Source: an uncultured Flavobacteriales bacterium
GTDB lineage: Bacteria > Bacteroidota > Bacteroidia > Flavobacteriales > Flavobacteriaceae
Assembly: GCA_913020155.1 (NCBI GenBank)
Contig: CAJWBA010000021.1
Span: forward strand, 1 to 34,829
Length of the DNA: 34,829 nucleotides
Direction: 5' to 3'
The position numbers and the translations under genes are program-made. Below are positions 23,918 through 34,305 of this stretch, one piece after another (position 1 is the first letter of the stretch; every line of letters starts with the position of its first letter). The notes beneath the pieces are model-generated. The model worked only from the letters and a program-made list of their open reading frames with translations, was not told the origin of the DNA and did not search any database.

Positions 23918-25345
23918 TTACAAGGTTAGTTTTTGATTGAGGTCATCTACGTACTTCCTGAATTGTTTGTCAGTAAAAGTAAGATTGTCTACTGTTTTAC
24001 AGGCGTGCAAAACAGTTGCGTGATCTCTTTTACCAATTTGACTCCCTATGCTTGCTAAAGAAGCTTTGGTGTATTTTTTGGCAAAATACATTGCCAGTTG
24101 TCTCGCTTGAACAATGTGTCGTTTTCTTGTTTTTGATTGAAGGGTTTCAACATCCATTTGGAAGTATTCTGAAACTACTTTTTGTATGTAATCAATTGAA
24201 ACTTCGCGTTTGGTGTGCTTCACAAACTTTTCGACAATCTCTTTCGCTAATTCAATTGTGATTTCCACTTTGTTAAAAGAGGATTGTGCAATGAGTGAAA
24301 TGATAGCACCTTCAAGTTCTCTAATATTTGATTTGATGTTTTTCGCAACATACTCGATAATTGGTTCCTCAATTAATACACCATCACGGTAGAGTTTGTT
24401 CTTTAGGATGGATATACGAGTTTCAAAATCAGGGGGTTGTAGTTCGGCAGAGAGCCCCCATTTGAACCTCGAAAGTAAGCGTTGTTCAATATCTTGCATA
24501 TCCACAGGTGCTTTGTCTGATGTAAGAATTACCTGCTTTCCGTTTTGATGTAAGTGATTGAAAATGTGAAAAAATACATCTTGTGTTCCTGTTTTTCCTG
24601 AAAGAAACTGGACATCGTCAATAATTAATACATCGATGATTTGATAAAAATGAATAAAATCGTTTCGATTATTCTTTTTTACCGATTCGATGTATTGTTG
24701 AGTAAATTTTTCAGCTGAAATGTAAAGTACAGTTTTGTTAGCGTATTTTTCTTTTATCTGAACACCTATGGCATGAGCTAAGTGTGTTTTACCTAAACCT
24801 ACATTCCCGAAAATTAGAAGGGGATTGAATGAGGTGCCTCCTGGCTTGTTTGCTACTGCAAACCCAGCAGATCGAGCCAAGCGATTAGAATCTCCTTCAA
24901 GAAAATTATTAAAATTGTAGTTTGTATTGAGTTGGGATTCGATTTGTAAATTTCTAATACCTGGAATAATGAAAGGGTTTTTCAGTTCTGTACTCAAGGT
25001 ACTCAGGGGCGCTTCTACATTTTGAGCGAGTACATGAGATTGTTGAGAACTTGGAATACTTTCTGTGAAGGGTTGTTTGCTACCTGTCGTGTTTTCCATT
25101 TTGATTACATAAACCAAGCGGGCATCTTCTCCAAGTTCTTGAGTCAGGGCTATTTTGAGTAGTTTAACGTAATGTTCTTCAAGCCACTCGTAAAAAAACT
25201 TACTCGGAACTTGAATACTCAACGCTTTTTCGCTTAGTTTTAAGGGTACTATGGGTTCAAACCAAGTTTTGTAGGCTTGTGGTTGAATGTTGTCTTTTAT
25301 AAAGGACAAACAATTATTCCAAGAAGAAAGTGCAGTCTTTTGCAT
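23918..25345 (-). CDS. dnaA: chromosomal replication initiator protein
   Basis: DnaA binds DnaA boxes at oriC and melts the origin. The 475-residue protein has the N-terminal domain I (WNNCLSFIKDNIQPQAYKTWFEPI), a variable linker (about 85-140), the AAA+ domain with Walker A GNVGLGKTH near 180-188 and Walker B LIIDDVQFL, sensor motif LLSRFKWGL, and the C-terminal helix-turn-helix with KRDHATVLHACKTVDNL. ATG 25345 is preferred to the TTG one codon earlier. No cluster of DnaA boxes lies in the 168-base gap upstream, so oriC is probably elsewhere. The phosphatase and methylase genes follow closely. Confidence 0.97.
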   Translation of the reverse strand: MQKTALSSWNNCLSFIKDNIQPQAYKTWFEPIVPLKLSEKALSIQVPSKFFYEWLEEHYVKLLKIALTQELGEDARLVYVIKMENTTGSKQPFTESIPSSQQSHVLAQNVEAPLSTLSTELKNPFIIPGIRNLQIESQLNTNYNFNNFLEGDSNRLARSAGFAVANKPGGTSFNPLLIFGNVGLGKTHLAHAIGVQIKEKYANKTVLYISAEKFTQQYIESVKKNNRNDFIHFYQIIDVLIIDDVQFLSGKTGTQDVFFHIFNHLHQNGKQVILTSDKAPVDMQDIEQRLLSRFKWGLSAELQPPDFETRISILKNKLYRDGVLIEEPIIEYVAKNIKSNIRELEGAIISLIAQSSFNKVEITIELAKEIVEKFVKHTKREVSIDYIQKVVSEYFQMDVETLQSKTRKRHIVQARQLAMYFAKKYTKASLASIGSQIGKRDHATVLHACKTVDNLTFTDKQFRKYVDDLNQKLTL

Positions 25346-25439
25346 CAATAGTGGTACTCAAAAAAAAGATATTTAATGTTGTAGATTCTGGCTTAACAGC
25401 TACTTTACAAATATTAACCCTTTTTTTTTAAAAAAAAAG

Positions 25440-25447
25440 TAGTTTTG
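25440..25447 (+). promoter_or_regulatory. -7 promoter box for the thioesterase gene
   Basis: TAGTTTTG matches TAnnTTTG. It leaves a leader of about 62 bases to the preferred GTG start at 25514, and would overlap a start at TTG 25445. Confidence 0.35.
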
Positions 25448-25513
25448 CTATTGGTTATTAATTTTTTTTTCCCGAGTTTAAGGGAGGTGTTTGACCAAGC
25501 CAAAGTTTTACTT

Positions 25514-25921
25514 GTGTATAAATTTATTTCAAAACCAATCCTTGTTCGATACGGGGAGACCGATCAGATGGGGATTGTTCATCACAGCAACTACTTACGC
25601 TATTTCGAAGTCGCTAGACTTGAGTGGCTTAGCTTTCTTGGGGTGTCATACAATACAATGGAACAAGAGGGTGTCATAATGCCTGTTATTGAAGTAAACA
25701 TGTCTTTCAAAAAACCAGCACTTTTTGAAGACAAACTTAATGTGGAGGTTAGATTGAATGAAATTCCCAAAGTAAAAATGAAATTTTCTTATTTGATTAA
25801 AAATCAAAACGATCAGATTGTATGCTTAGGAGAAACGACTTTGGCATTTTTGAACTCAAAAACCAGAAAACCTATGCGCTGCCCCATAAAGTTTAAAACT
25901 CTTTTTTATGAGAAGGAGTAG
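25514..25921 (+). CDS. acyl-CoA thioesterase, YbgC/4HBT family
   Basis: This hotdog-fold thioesterase has VRYGETDQMGIVHHSNYLRYFEVAR, with the catalytic Asp in TDQMG and the conserved HxxNYLRYFE, followed by GVIMPVIEVNMSFKKPALFEDKL, typical of YbgC-type acyl-CoA thioesterases. The gene has no ATG before the domain. GTG 25514 gives a 135-residue protein starting MYKFISKPILVRY, the normal family N-terminus; the longer frame from TTG 25445 adds a 23-residue hydrophobic piece not expected here. The end overlaps ribD on the other strand by 29 bases. Substrate chain length is not predictable. Confidence 0.85.
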   Translation: MYKFISKPILVRYGETDQMGIVHHSNYLRYFEVARLEWLSFLGVSYNTMEQEGVIMPVIEVNMSFKKPALFEDKLNVEVRLNEIPKVKMKFSYLIKNQNDQIVCLGETTLAFLNSKTRKPMRCPIKFKTLFYEKE

Positions 25922-26954
25922 AAATTTGTAATACATCTTTTTCAATATGAATTCTATTCTCAATAACATCATTTAAAAGAGGGCTTCTAATACCGTCATT
26001 TATTTTTTTTGGGGAAATGAAAGTTCGGGCTTCATCCCAAAGATTTTGGTCAATAAATTTTTGAATGGTTCTTGTTCCCCCCTCAACAATTAGAGATTGA
26101 ATGTTCTTCTCAAACAATACAGACATTATTTTTGGCAATATATTTTTGAGATCAGAAACTATAATCTCTTTATTAGAAATCTTTTTTTTGGATGAAAACA
26201 CCAGAGTAGGGTATTTATCATTGAGCAGAATTGCATTTTTTGGTATTCTATCATTTAGGTCAATTACAATCCTTAGCGGGGAGCTTCCTTTTACTTTTCT
26301 ATTCGTTAGTTTGGGATTGTCATCAATTACCGTTTGAACTCCTACAAGAATACTTTGTTCTTGAGATCTCCAAAAATGAGAATGTAATTTTGAAGTTTCA
26401 CTGGAGAGCCAAAAGGGTTCTTTGTGCAGTCGGTTTTTTTTAAGAGGAGCTATGAAGCCATCTGAACTTTGTGCCCATTTCAGTATTATGTATGGTCTTT
26501 TTTTGAGATGATAAGTAAAAAATCGTTTGTTTAACTCCTTGGACTCTTTTTCTAGTACTCCAAAAACCACCTCACACCCGTTGGCTTTTAATCTTTCAAT
26601 TCCTTTACCATTGACCTTTTCAAAAGGATCAGAACAACCTATAACAACTTTCGGAATCTTTGATGAAATAATCAAATCACTACAAGGAGGAGTTGCTCCA
26701 TAGTGATTACAAGGCTCCAAATTTACATATAAAGTGCATTGATTAAGGATGGGTTTGTCTTTAAGATTTTGGATTGCATGAACTTCTGCATGAGCTTCCC
26801 CTTTTTTTTGGTGCCAACCTTCACTTACTATTTTCTCTTTATGTACAAGAATACAACCTACAAGGGGGTTGGGATAGGTTTGCCCAAGACCTAATGAAGC
26901 AAGATCCAAGCAGCGTTGCATAAATTTTATGTGAATCAGATCTTTTTTATTCAT
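25893..26954 (-). CDS. ribD: bifunctional riboflavin biosynthesis deaminase/reductase
   Basis: RibD deaminates the pyrimidine from GTP cyclohydrolase II and then reduces its ribose side chain, steps two and three of riboflavin synthesis. The 353-residue protein has the N-terminal cytidine-deaminase-like zinc site HAE (55-57) with PC..YGATPPC (Cys82, Cys91), GLGQTYPNPLVGC, and the reductase domain from about 150 (KWAQSSDGFIAP, VGVQTVIDDNPKLTNR, LIVEGGTRTIQKFI). It stands alone and is divergent from the acetyltransferase-prmC unit. The C-terminus overlaps the thioesterase gene. Confidence 0.95.
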   Translation of the reverse strand: MNKKDLIHIKFMQRCLDLASLGLGQTYPNPLVGCILVHKEKIVSEGWHQKKGEAHAEVHAIQNLKDKPILNQCTLYVNLEPCNHYGATPPCSDLIISSKIPKVVIGCSDPFEKVNGKGIERLKANGCEVVFGVLEKESKELNKRFFTYHLKKRPYIILKWAQSSDGFIAPLKKNRLHKEPFWLSSETSKLHSHFWRSQEQSILVGVQTVIDDNPKLTNRKVKGSSPLRIVIDLNDRIPKNAILLNDKYPTLVFSSKKKISNKEIIVSDLKNILPKIMSVLFEKNIQSLIVEGGTRTIQKFIDQNLWDEARTFISPKKINDGIRSPLLNDVIENRIHIEKDVLQISTPSHKKEF

Positions 26955-27009
26955 GTTAAGAAATGAAATAGTATTATTTTTAGAAAGTGTAAAAATACTA
27001 AAGTATTAA

Positions 27010-27494
27010 ATGAAGGATACAAAAATAAGAGAAGTTTTAGAAAAAGATAATTCATCATTGGCCAAGTTAATTCGGCTAGTTCTTCTCGAAATTGGTGTTC
27101 CCAAATTAGGAACAGCTTACGCGGATCCTGAACTTGACTTTATGTATCAAGCTTATTTGAAAGAAAAGTACGCCTATTTTGTGTTAGAAGAAAATGGATA
27201 CGTAACCGGAGGGGCAGGAATATCACCTTTAAAAGGTGGAAAGAGTAGCGTGTGTGAATTACAGAAGATGTATTTTTTACCCACAGCTAGAGGAAAAGCT
27301 CTCGGTGAAAAAATGATAGATCATTGTTTGAATTACGCTAAAGAACAAGATTTTGAAATATGTTACATTGAAACACTGCCTTACATGAAAGCCGCTCAAA
27401 AGCTTTACCAAAAAAAAGGATTTGAATACATTGATCATCCTATGGGTTCAACAGGCCACACTTCTTGCAAAGTTTGGTTAATTAAAAGACTATA

Positions 27495-27495
<1 letters not shown>
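27010..27495 (+). CDS. GNAT-family N-acetyltransferase
   Basis: This 161-residue protein has the GNAT fold: an N-terminal IREVLEKDNSSLAKLIRLVL helix pair, the strand ELQKMYFLPTARGKALGEKMID holding the acetyl-CoA-binding R-G-K-A-L-G loop (a variant of Q/RxxGxG/A), then CYIETLPYMKAAQKLYQKKGFEYID, the usual helix that ends in a glycine-phenylalanine turn. The substrate is unknown. Its TAA stop shares an A with the prmC ATG (TAATG), so the pair is translationally coupled. That may hint at a role near ribosome or release-factor modification, but this is only context. Confidence 0.85.
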
Positions 27496-30349
<2,854 letters not shown>

Positions 30350-30408
30350 CAATTTAGCCTCTTTTTAAATAAAAACACTTTTTTATTATGAGGGTTCTCA
30401 GGTTTTGG

Positions 30409-30416
30409 TATTTTTG
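30409..30416 (+). promoter_or_regulatory. -7 promoter box for the DUF6913-dapA unit
   Basis: TATTTTTG matches TAnnTTTG and lies 21 bases before the TTG start at 30438. A second exact box, TAAATTTG at 30428-30435, lies too close to that start to serve it. No -33 box is visible. Confidence 0.45.
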
Positions 30417-30437
30417 TAGTTCAAAATTAAATTTGGT

Positions 30438-30947
30438 TTGATTCAAAGTTTTTGGCGTAAATGTGTTTTTGAAAAAGAGTTAAACGCTAGGTTATTCTCA
30501 CGTAAGCTTAAAGAACCATTTAAGGTTAAAAAAATCGCCATTCTTGTTGACGCTAGCATTGGAATTGGAAGTGAATTTTTCCTGAGACTTTCAAAGGATT
30601 TTAATATTCCAGAGTTTCAAATAAGTTTATTTTTATTTGGTAATGGTTTAATGTTAGAGTCGCAATACAATCAAATCCTTAAAAAAAAAGAAGTAAATTA
30701 TTGGAGTGTCTTTAAAGGAGAACTTTTGGATTTTTGCAAGGGGGATTATGATTTGATAATCAATTATTACAATACAACAAACATTCTTTTTTCGCTTGTA
30801 AGCATCCGAACAGATCATAAGCTAAGTGTTGGTTTTAGGGGAGCAGACCACAGAGTTAATGACGTAGTTTTTGATATTGATCCAACTGATAAGATCACCT
30901 TTAAGAAGGAGTTGATTATGTATATGAAGATTTTAAACAAAATTTAG
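30438..30947 (+). CDS. DUF6913-like protein of unknown function
   Basis: This 169-residue soluble protein has no known catalytic motif. It matches from memory a flavobacterial family (DUF6913) next to dapA: a basic start, a strand-helix unit KKIAILVDASIGIGSEFF, a middle VNYWSVFKGELLDFCKGDYDLIINYYN, VGFRGADHRVNDVVFDIDPTD, and the ending YMKILNKI, which I recall as nearly invariant. The fold may be Rossmann-like. The start is TTG at 30438; there is no ATG in the first third. dapA starts directly after its stop, with no spacer, so the two are translated together. Confidence 0.8.
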   Translation: MIQSFWRKCVFEKELNARLFSRKLKEPFKVKKIAILVDASIGIGSEFFLRLSKDFNIPEFQISLFLFGNGLMLESQYNQILKKKEVNYWSVFKGELLDFCKGDYDLIINYYNTTNILFSLVSIRTDHKLSVGFRGADHRVNDVVFDIDPTDKITFKKELIMYMKILNKI

Positions 30948-31826
30948 GTGGTATTTTTAAAAGGTTCGGGAGTTGCCATGATAACCCCCTTTGGAGAAGA
31001 TGGTGAGGTTGATTTAGAAGCCGTGATTGATGTTTTTGAACACATTATAAAAGGTGGAATAGATTATGTAGTCTTAATGGGAACAACTGCAGAAACGGCA
31101 ACCCTAAGTGATCAAGAACGCTCAAAAGTTGTAGAGACAATAATAAAAACTAATAACAACAGGGTTCCTTTAGTTTTGGGAATTGGAGGAAACAATACTG
31201 CTGCTGTTGTTTCTTTATTAAAAAACACAGACTTAACAGCATTTGAAGCTGTTTTATCTGTATGTCCATATTACACACTTCCAAGTCAAGAAGGGATTTA
31301 TAAGCATTTTAAACATATAGCAGAGGCTTCACCCAAACCAATAATATTGTACAACGTTCCTGCTCGGACTGGGGTTTCCATCAGTAACAAAACCACAATT
31401 CGTTTGGCAAATAATTTTTCAAACATCATTGGGGCTAAAGATGCTACAGGTGATTTAGAATCTGTAGTTTCTCTAATAGATAATGCTCCAGAAGACTTTC
31501 ATGTAATTTCTGGAGATGATGCAATTGCCTTACCAGTAGTTTTATCAGGAGGTTCGGGAGTGATTTCAGTTATTGGAGGTGCTCTTCCATATCAAGTTTC
31601 TCAAATGATTCGTTTGGCATTAGAGGGGGAGGTTGACGCAGCCACAGTCTTTCAAAATCAAATACTTAAATTGATTGACTTAATTTTTAAGGAGGGAAAT
31701 CCATCTGGAGTAAAAAAATTATCAGAACATCTGGGACTTTGCTGTAGTACTGTAAGACTTCCCTTGATTGAAGCATCGGCTCAATTGAGCCATTCGATTT
31801 TGGAGGCTCACAAAGCATTGGTCTAG
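30948..31826 (+). CDS. dapA: 4-hydroxy-tetrahydrodipicolinate synthase
   Basis: DapA joins pyruvate and aspartate semialdehyde, the first committed step to diaminopimelate and lysine. The 292-residue TIM-barrel protein shows KGSGVAMITPF at the start, the GTTAETATLS loop (45-54), the Tyr135 region YNVPARTG, the Schiff-base Lys164 in GAKDATGD, and SGDDAIALPVVLSGGSGVISVIG. The start is GTG, the base after the DUF6913 stop. Together with dapF in this window it supplies meso-diaminopimelate for the cell wall. Confidence 0.96.
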   Translation: MVFLKGSGVAMITPFGEDGEVDLEAVIDVFEHIIKGGIDYVVLMGTTAETATLSDQERSKVVETIIKTNNNRVPLVLGIGGNNTAAVVSLLKNTDLTAFEAVLSVCPYYTLPSQEGIYKHFKHIAEASPKPIILYNVPARTGVSISNKTTIRLANNFSNIIGAKDATGDLESVVSLIDNAPEDFHVISGDDAIALPVVLSGGSGVISVIGGALPYQVSQMIRLALEGEVDAATVFQNQILKLIDLIFKEGNPSGVKKLSEHLGLCCSTVRLPLIEASAQLSHSILEAHKALV

Positions 31827-31918
31827 CTTTTGTAGTTAAAGTTTTGATAAAAACAAGGACTCTTTTTTTTCTAGAGGGTACATTTGAATTTTACTAGCCC
31901 ACATTGATTATATTTTAG

Positions 31919-31926
31919 TATTTTTG
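31919..31926 (+). promoter_or_regulatory. -7 promoter box for the bamD operon
   Basis: TATTTTTG matches TAnnTTTG and ends four bases before the ATG at 31931, so the transcript would be leaderless or nearly so. A TTTG at 31883-31886 is too far upstream for a -33 box. Confidence 0.5.
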
Positions 31927-31930
31927 CATC

Positions 31931-32755
31931 ATGTTTTTAAAAACCATCAAATTAACCTTAGTTTTTGTGTTATCGATTTCATTTACAAGTTGTAGTGAAT
32001 ATCAAAAATTATTGAACAATAACGACCTGAATATTAAGTACAAAGCTGCTGAAAAATACTATAATTCAGGAGAGTATCGAAAAGCAAATCGTCTTTTCGA
32101 ACAAATAACTCCCTCATTCAGAGGGAAACCTCAATCTCAGAGAATCATTTTCTTTTATGCAAACACCTATTTCCAGTTGAAAGACTACAACCTAGCTGCA
32201 TATCAATTTGAAAGCTTTGTAAAGTCTTACCCCAAAAGTGACCGATTACATGAGGCAATTTTTTTAGCTGCCAAGTCATACTACATGCTCTCACCGAAGT
32301 ACAGTCTTGATCAGCAAGACACAAATAAAGGGATAGACAAACTTCAGATATTTTTAGACAATTATCCTACCAGTGAGTTTAGTGAAGAGGCAAATACCTT
32401 GATAGCTGAATTACAAGTGAAATTAGAGAAAAAGTTTTTTGAAATCTCAAAGCAATACTACACAATTCGAGATTACAAAGCAGCAATAAATTCCTTTGAT
32501 AATTTACTTAACAATTACCCTGGAACTCAATTTAAAGAAGACGCTTTGTACCACAAATTTCTTTCCAATTACGAATTAGCAATAAACAGTATTTTTTCTA
32601 AAAAGAAATTACGCCTTGTTGGTGCCAAGGAAAGTGGGAATACTCTTTTGCGATATTTCCCAGAGACCTTATTCATTAAAGAATTAGATGAAAAATTTAA
32701 AAAAATAGAAAAAGAGTTGAATCAAGTTAATCAACCCACAATCACCATTAAATAA
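31931..32755 (+). CDS. bamD: outer-membrane assembly lipoprotein BamD
   Basis: BamD is the lipoprotein partner of BamA in outer-membrane protein insertion. The 274-residue precursor has a signal peptide and lipobox SFTSC with Cys21, then tetratricopeptide repeats: YKAAEKYYNSGEYRKANRLFEQI, FYANTYFQLKDYNLAAYQFESFV, KSYPKSDRLHEAIFLAAKSYY and, near the end, YYTIRDYKAAINSFDNLLNNYPG. Length and the YPKSDR and YPGTQFKEDA linkers fit BamD (YfiO). It heads a unit with rpoZ, coaBC and the DUF4835 gene, with very small gaps. Confidence 0.93.
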   Translation: MFLKTIKLTLVFVLSISFTSCSEYQKLLNNNDLNIKYKAAEKYYNSGEYRKANRLFEQITPSFRGKPQSQRIIFFYANTYFQLKDYNLAAYQFESFVKSYPKSDRLHEAIFLAAKSYYMLSPKYSLDQQDTNKGIDKLQIFLDNYPTSEFSEEANTLIAELQVKLEKKFFEISKQYYTIRDYKAAINSFDNLLNNYPGTQFKEDALYHKFLSNYELAINSIFSKKKLRLVGAKESGNTLLRYFPETLFIKELDEKFKKIEKELNQVNQPTITIK

Positions 32756-32761
32756 GTTAAG

Positions 32762-33082
32762 ATGACAAAGTACAGAGAATCACATGCGCCAATTTCGACC
32801 AAAACTTATGATAAGAATCAAGTTGAAGCGGAAACAAATAACATCTATGAGGCCTTATCTATAATAGCTAAACGTTCGATTCAAATCAATTTAGATATCA
32901 AAAAAGAATTGCACGAAAAGCTTGAGGAATTCGCGACTCACAACGATAGCTTAGAAGAGATTTTTGAAAACAAGGAACAAATCGAAGTTTCAAAGTTTTA
33001 TGAAAGCCTTCCAAAGCCACACGCACTAGCAGTGGAAGAGTGGCTTCAAAATCGTGTTTACCACCGCAATACAGAAGAATAA
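32762..33082 (+). CDS. rpoZ: RNA polymerase omega subunit (Rpb6-type)
   Basis: This 106-residue protein matches the Bacteroidota form of omega, which resembles eukaryotic Rpb6. Visible are NNIYEALSIIAKRSIQIN, the conserved helix that clasps the beta' C-terminus, and a Glu-rich C-terminal half ending HALAVEEWLQNRVYHRN. Omega helps fold and hold beta' in the polymerase. It starts six bases after bamD and ends five bases before coaBC, an order I recall as usual in flavobacteria. Confidence 0.88.
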   Translation: MTKYRESHAPISTKTYDKNQVEAETNNIYEALSIIAKRSIQINLDIKKELHEKLEEFATHNDSLEEIFENKEQIEVSKFYESLPKPHALAVEEWLQNRVYHRNTEE

Positions 33083-33087
33083 AGCTT

Positions 33088-34305
33088 ATGTCTTTGTTCA
33101 GACGGAAGAAGATTCTCTTGGGAATCTCAGGAGGAATAGCAGCCTACAAAACTCCTGAGCTCGTTAGAGCTTTTATAAAAGAAGGAGCAGAAGTTAGAGT
33201 CGTTATGACCCCAGCATCTAAAGACTTTGTTACCCCTCTGACCTTAGCAACTGTTTCTCAAAACCCTGTATACTCCTCTTTGATTGCTGAAGACCATGAT
33301 AATCCAACTTGGAACAATCATGTAGAATTAGCGTTGTGGGCAGATTATTTTTTGATAGCTCCTGCTACATCCAATACACTTTCTTCAATGGCTCATGCCC
33401 GTTGTAATAACATTGTATTGGCAACTTACTTATCTTCTCAATGCCCAGTATTTGTAGCTCCTGCAATGGATTTGGATATGTTTTCGCATCCAGCAAATCA
33501 AAAAAACCTTGATATTCTATCTAAAAATGATGTGATTGTACTTCCTACAGAAAAAGGTTTTTTGGCAAGTGGTATTGATGGAAAAGGGCGTATGCCAGAG
33601 CCAACAGACATTCTTACTTACATGGAAAACCACATAAGTAAAACATTTCCTTTATTTGGTAAAAAAGTAGTTCTTACCGCTGGTCCAACTTATGAACCGA
33701 TTGACCCAGTTCGATTCATAGGAAACAATTCTTCGGGTAAAATGGGATTTGAACTCGCCAAAAGAGCTGCTGAGCTTGGAGCTAATGTTATTCTTATATC
33801 GGGTCCTTCGGCTATTAACATAACAAATACCAGTGTAAAACGACTGTCTGTAGTTACTGCAGATCAGATGTTTGAAAATGCTAAATTGCATTTTGAGGAT
33901 GCAGATATTTTTATTGCGTCTGCAGCTGTTGCTGACTTTAAACCAGAAACTTATGCCAGTCAAAAAATAAAAAAGAGAACAGCTTTTAATCAAATAAACT
34001 TGGTGCCTACCCCCGATATTTTAGCCCATCTAGGATCCATTAAAAAAAACCAATTCTTGCTTGGTTTTGCTTTAGAAACCGAAAATGAATTAGAAAATGC
34101 ATCACAAAAATTGAAGAAAAAAAATCTAGATGCGATCGTATTGAATTCATTGAATGACGCGTATGCAGGTTTTGAAGGTGACCAGAATAAAATTACTTAC
34201 ATTCAATCCAATAAAGCACCTCTTTTGTTTGAATTGAAATCAAAAACTGAGGTTGCAATCGATATTTTTGATCAAATCCTTGAAGCTCGTGAAAAATTAT
34301 CTTAA
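33088..34305 (+). CDS. coaBC: bifunctional phosphopantothenoylcysteine decarboxylase/phosphopantothenate-cysteine ligase
   Basis: CoaBC joins cysteine to phosphopantothenate and decarboxylates the product on the way to coenzyme A. The 405-residue protein has the CoaC flavin domain first: ILLGISGGIAAYKTPELVR, VVMTPASKDFVTPLTLAT, the active-site His in WNNHVELA, and PAMDLDMF. The CoaB domain begins near residue 190 with VVLTAGPTYEPIDPVRFIGN, NSSGKMG, then AAVADFKPE and the final ALETENEL. ATG 33088 was chosen: the longer frame from GTG 33040 would overlap rpoZ and add an atypical start. The 3' end overlaps the next gene by 17 bases. Confidence 0.96.
   Translation: MSLFRRKKILLGISGGIAAYKTPELVRAFIKEGAEVRVVMTPASKDFVTPLTLATVSQNPVYSSLIAEDHDNPTWNNHVELALWADYFLIAPATSNTLSSMAHARCNNIVLATYLSSQCPVFVAPAMDLDMFSHPANQKNLDILSKNDVIVLPTEKGFLASGIDGKGRMPEPTDILTYMENHISKTFPLFGKKVVLTAGPTYEPIDPVRFIGNNSSGKMGFELAKRAAELGANVILISGPSAINITNTSVKRLSVVTADQMFENAKLHFEDADIFIASAAVADFKPETYASQKIKKRTAFNQINLVPTPDILAHLGSIKKNQFLLGFALETENELENASQKLKKKNLDAIVLNSLNDAYAGFEGDQNKITYIQSNKAPLLFELKSKTEVAIDIFDQILEAREKLS

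Noticed and set aside
25346-25513. Possible oriC next to dnaA
   Set aside because: The gap is AT-rich but has no DnaA-box cluster or iterons that I can see.
30428-30435. TAAATTTG as the promoter of the DUF6913 gene
   Set aside because: It ends two bases before the TTG start, so transcription would begin inside the gene; the box at 30409 fits better.
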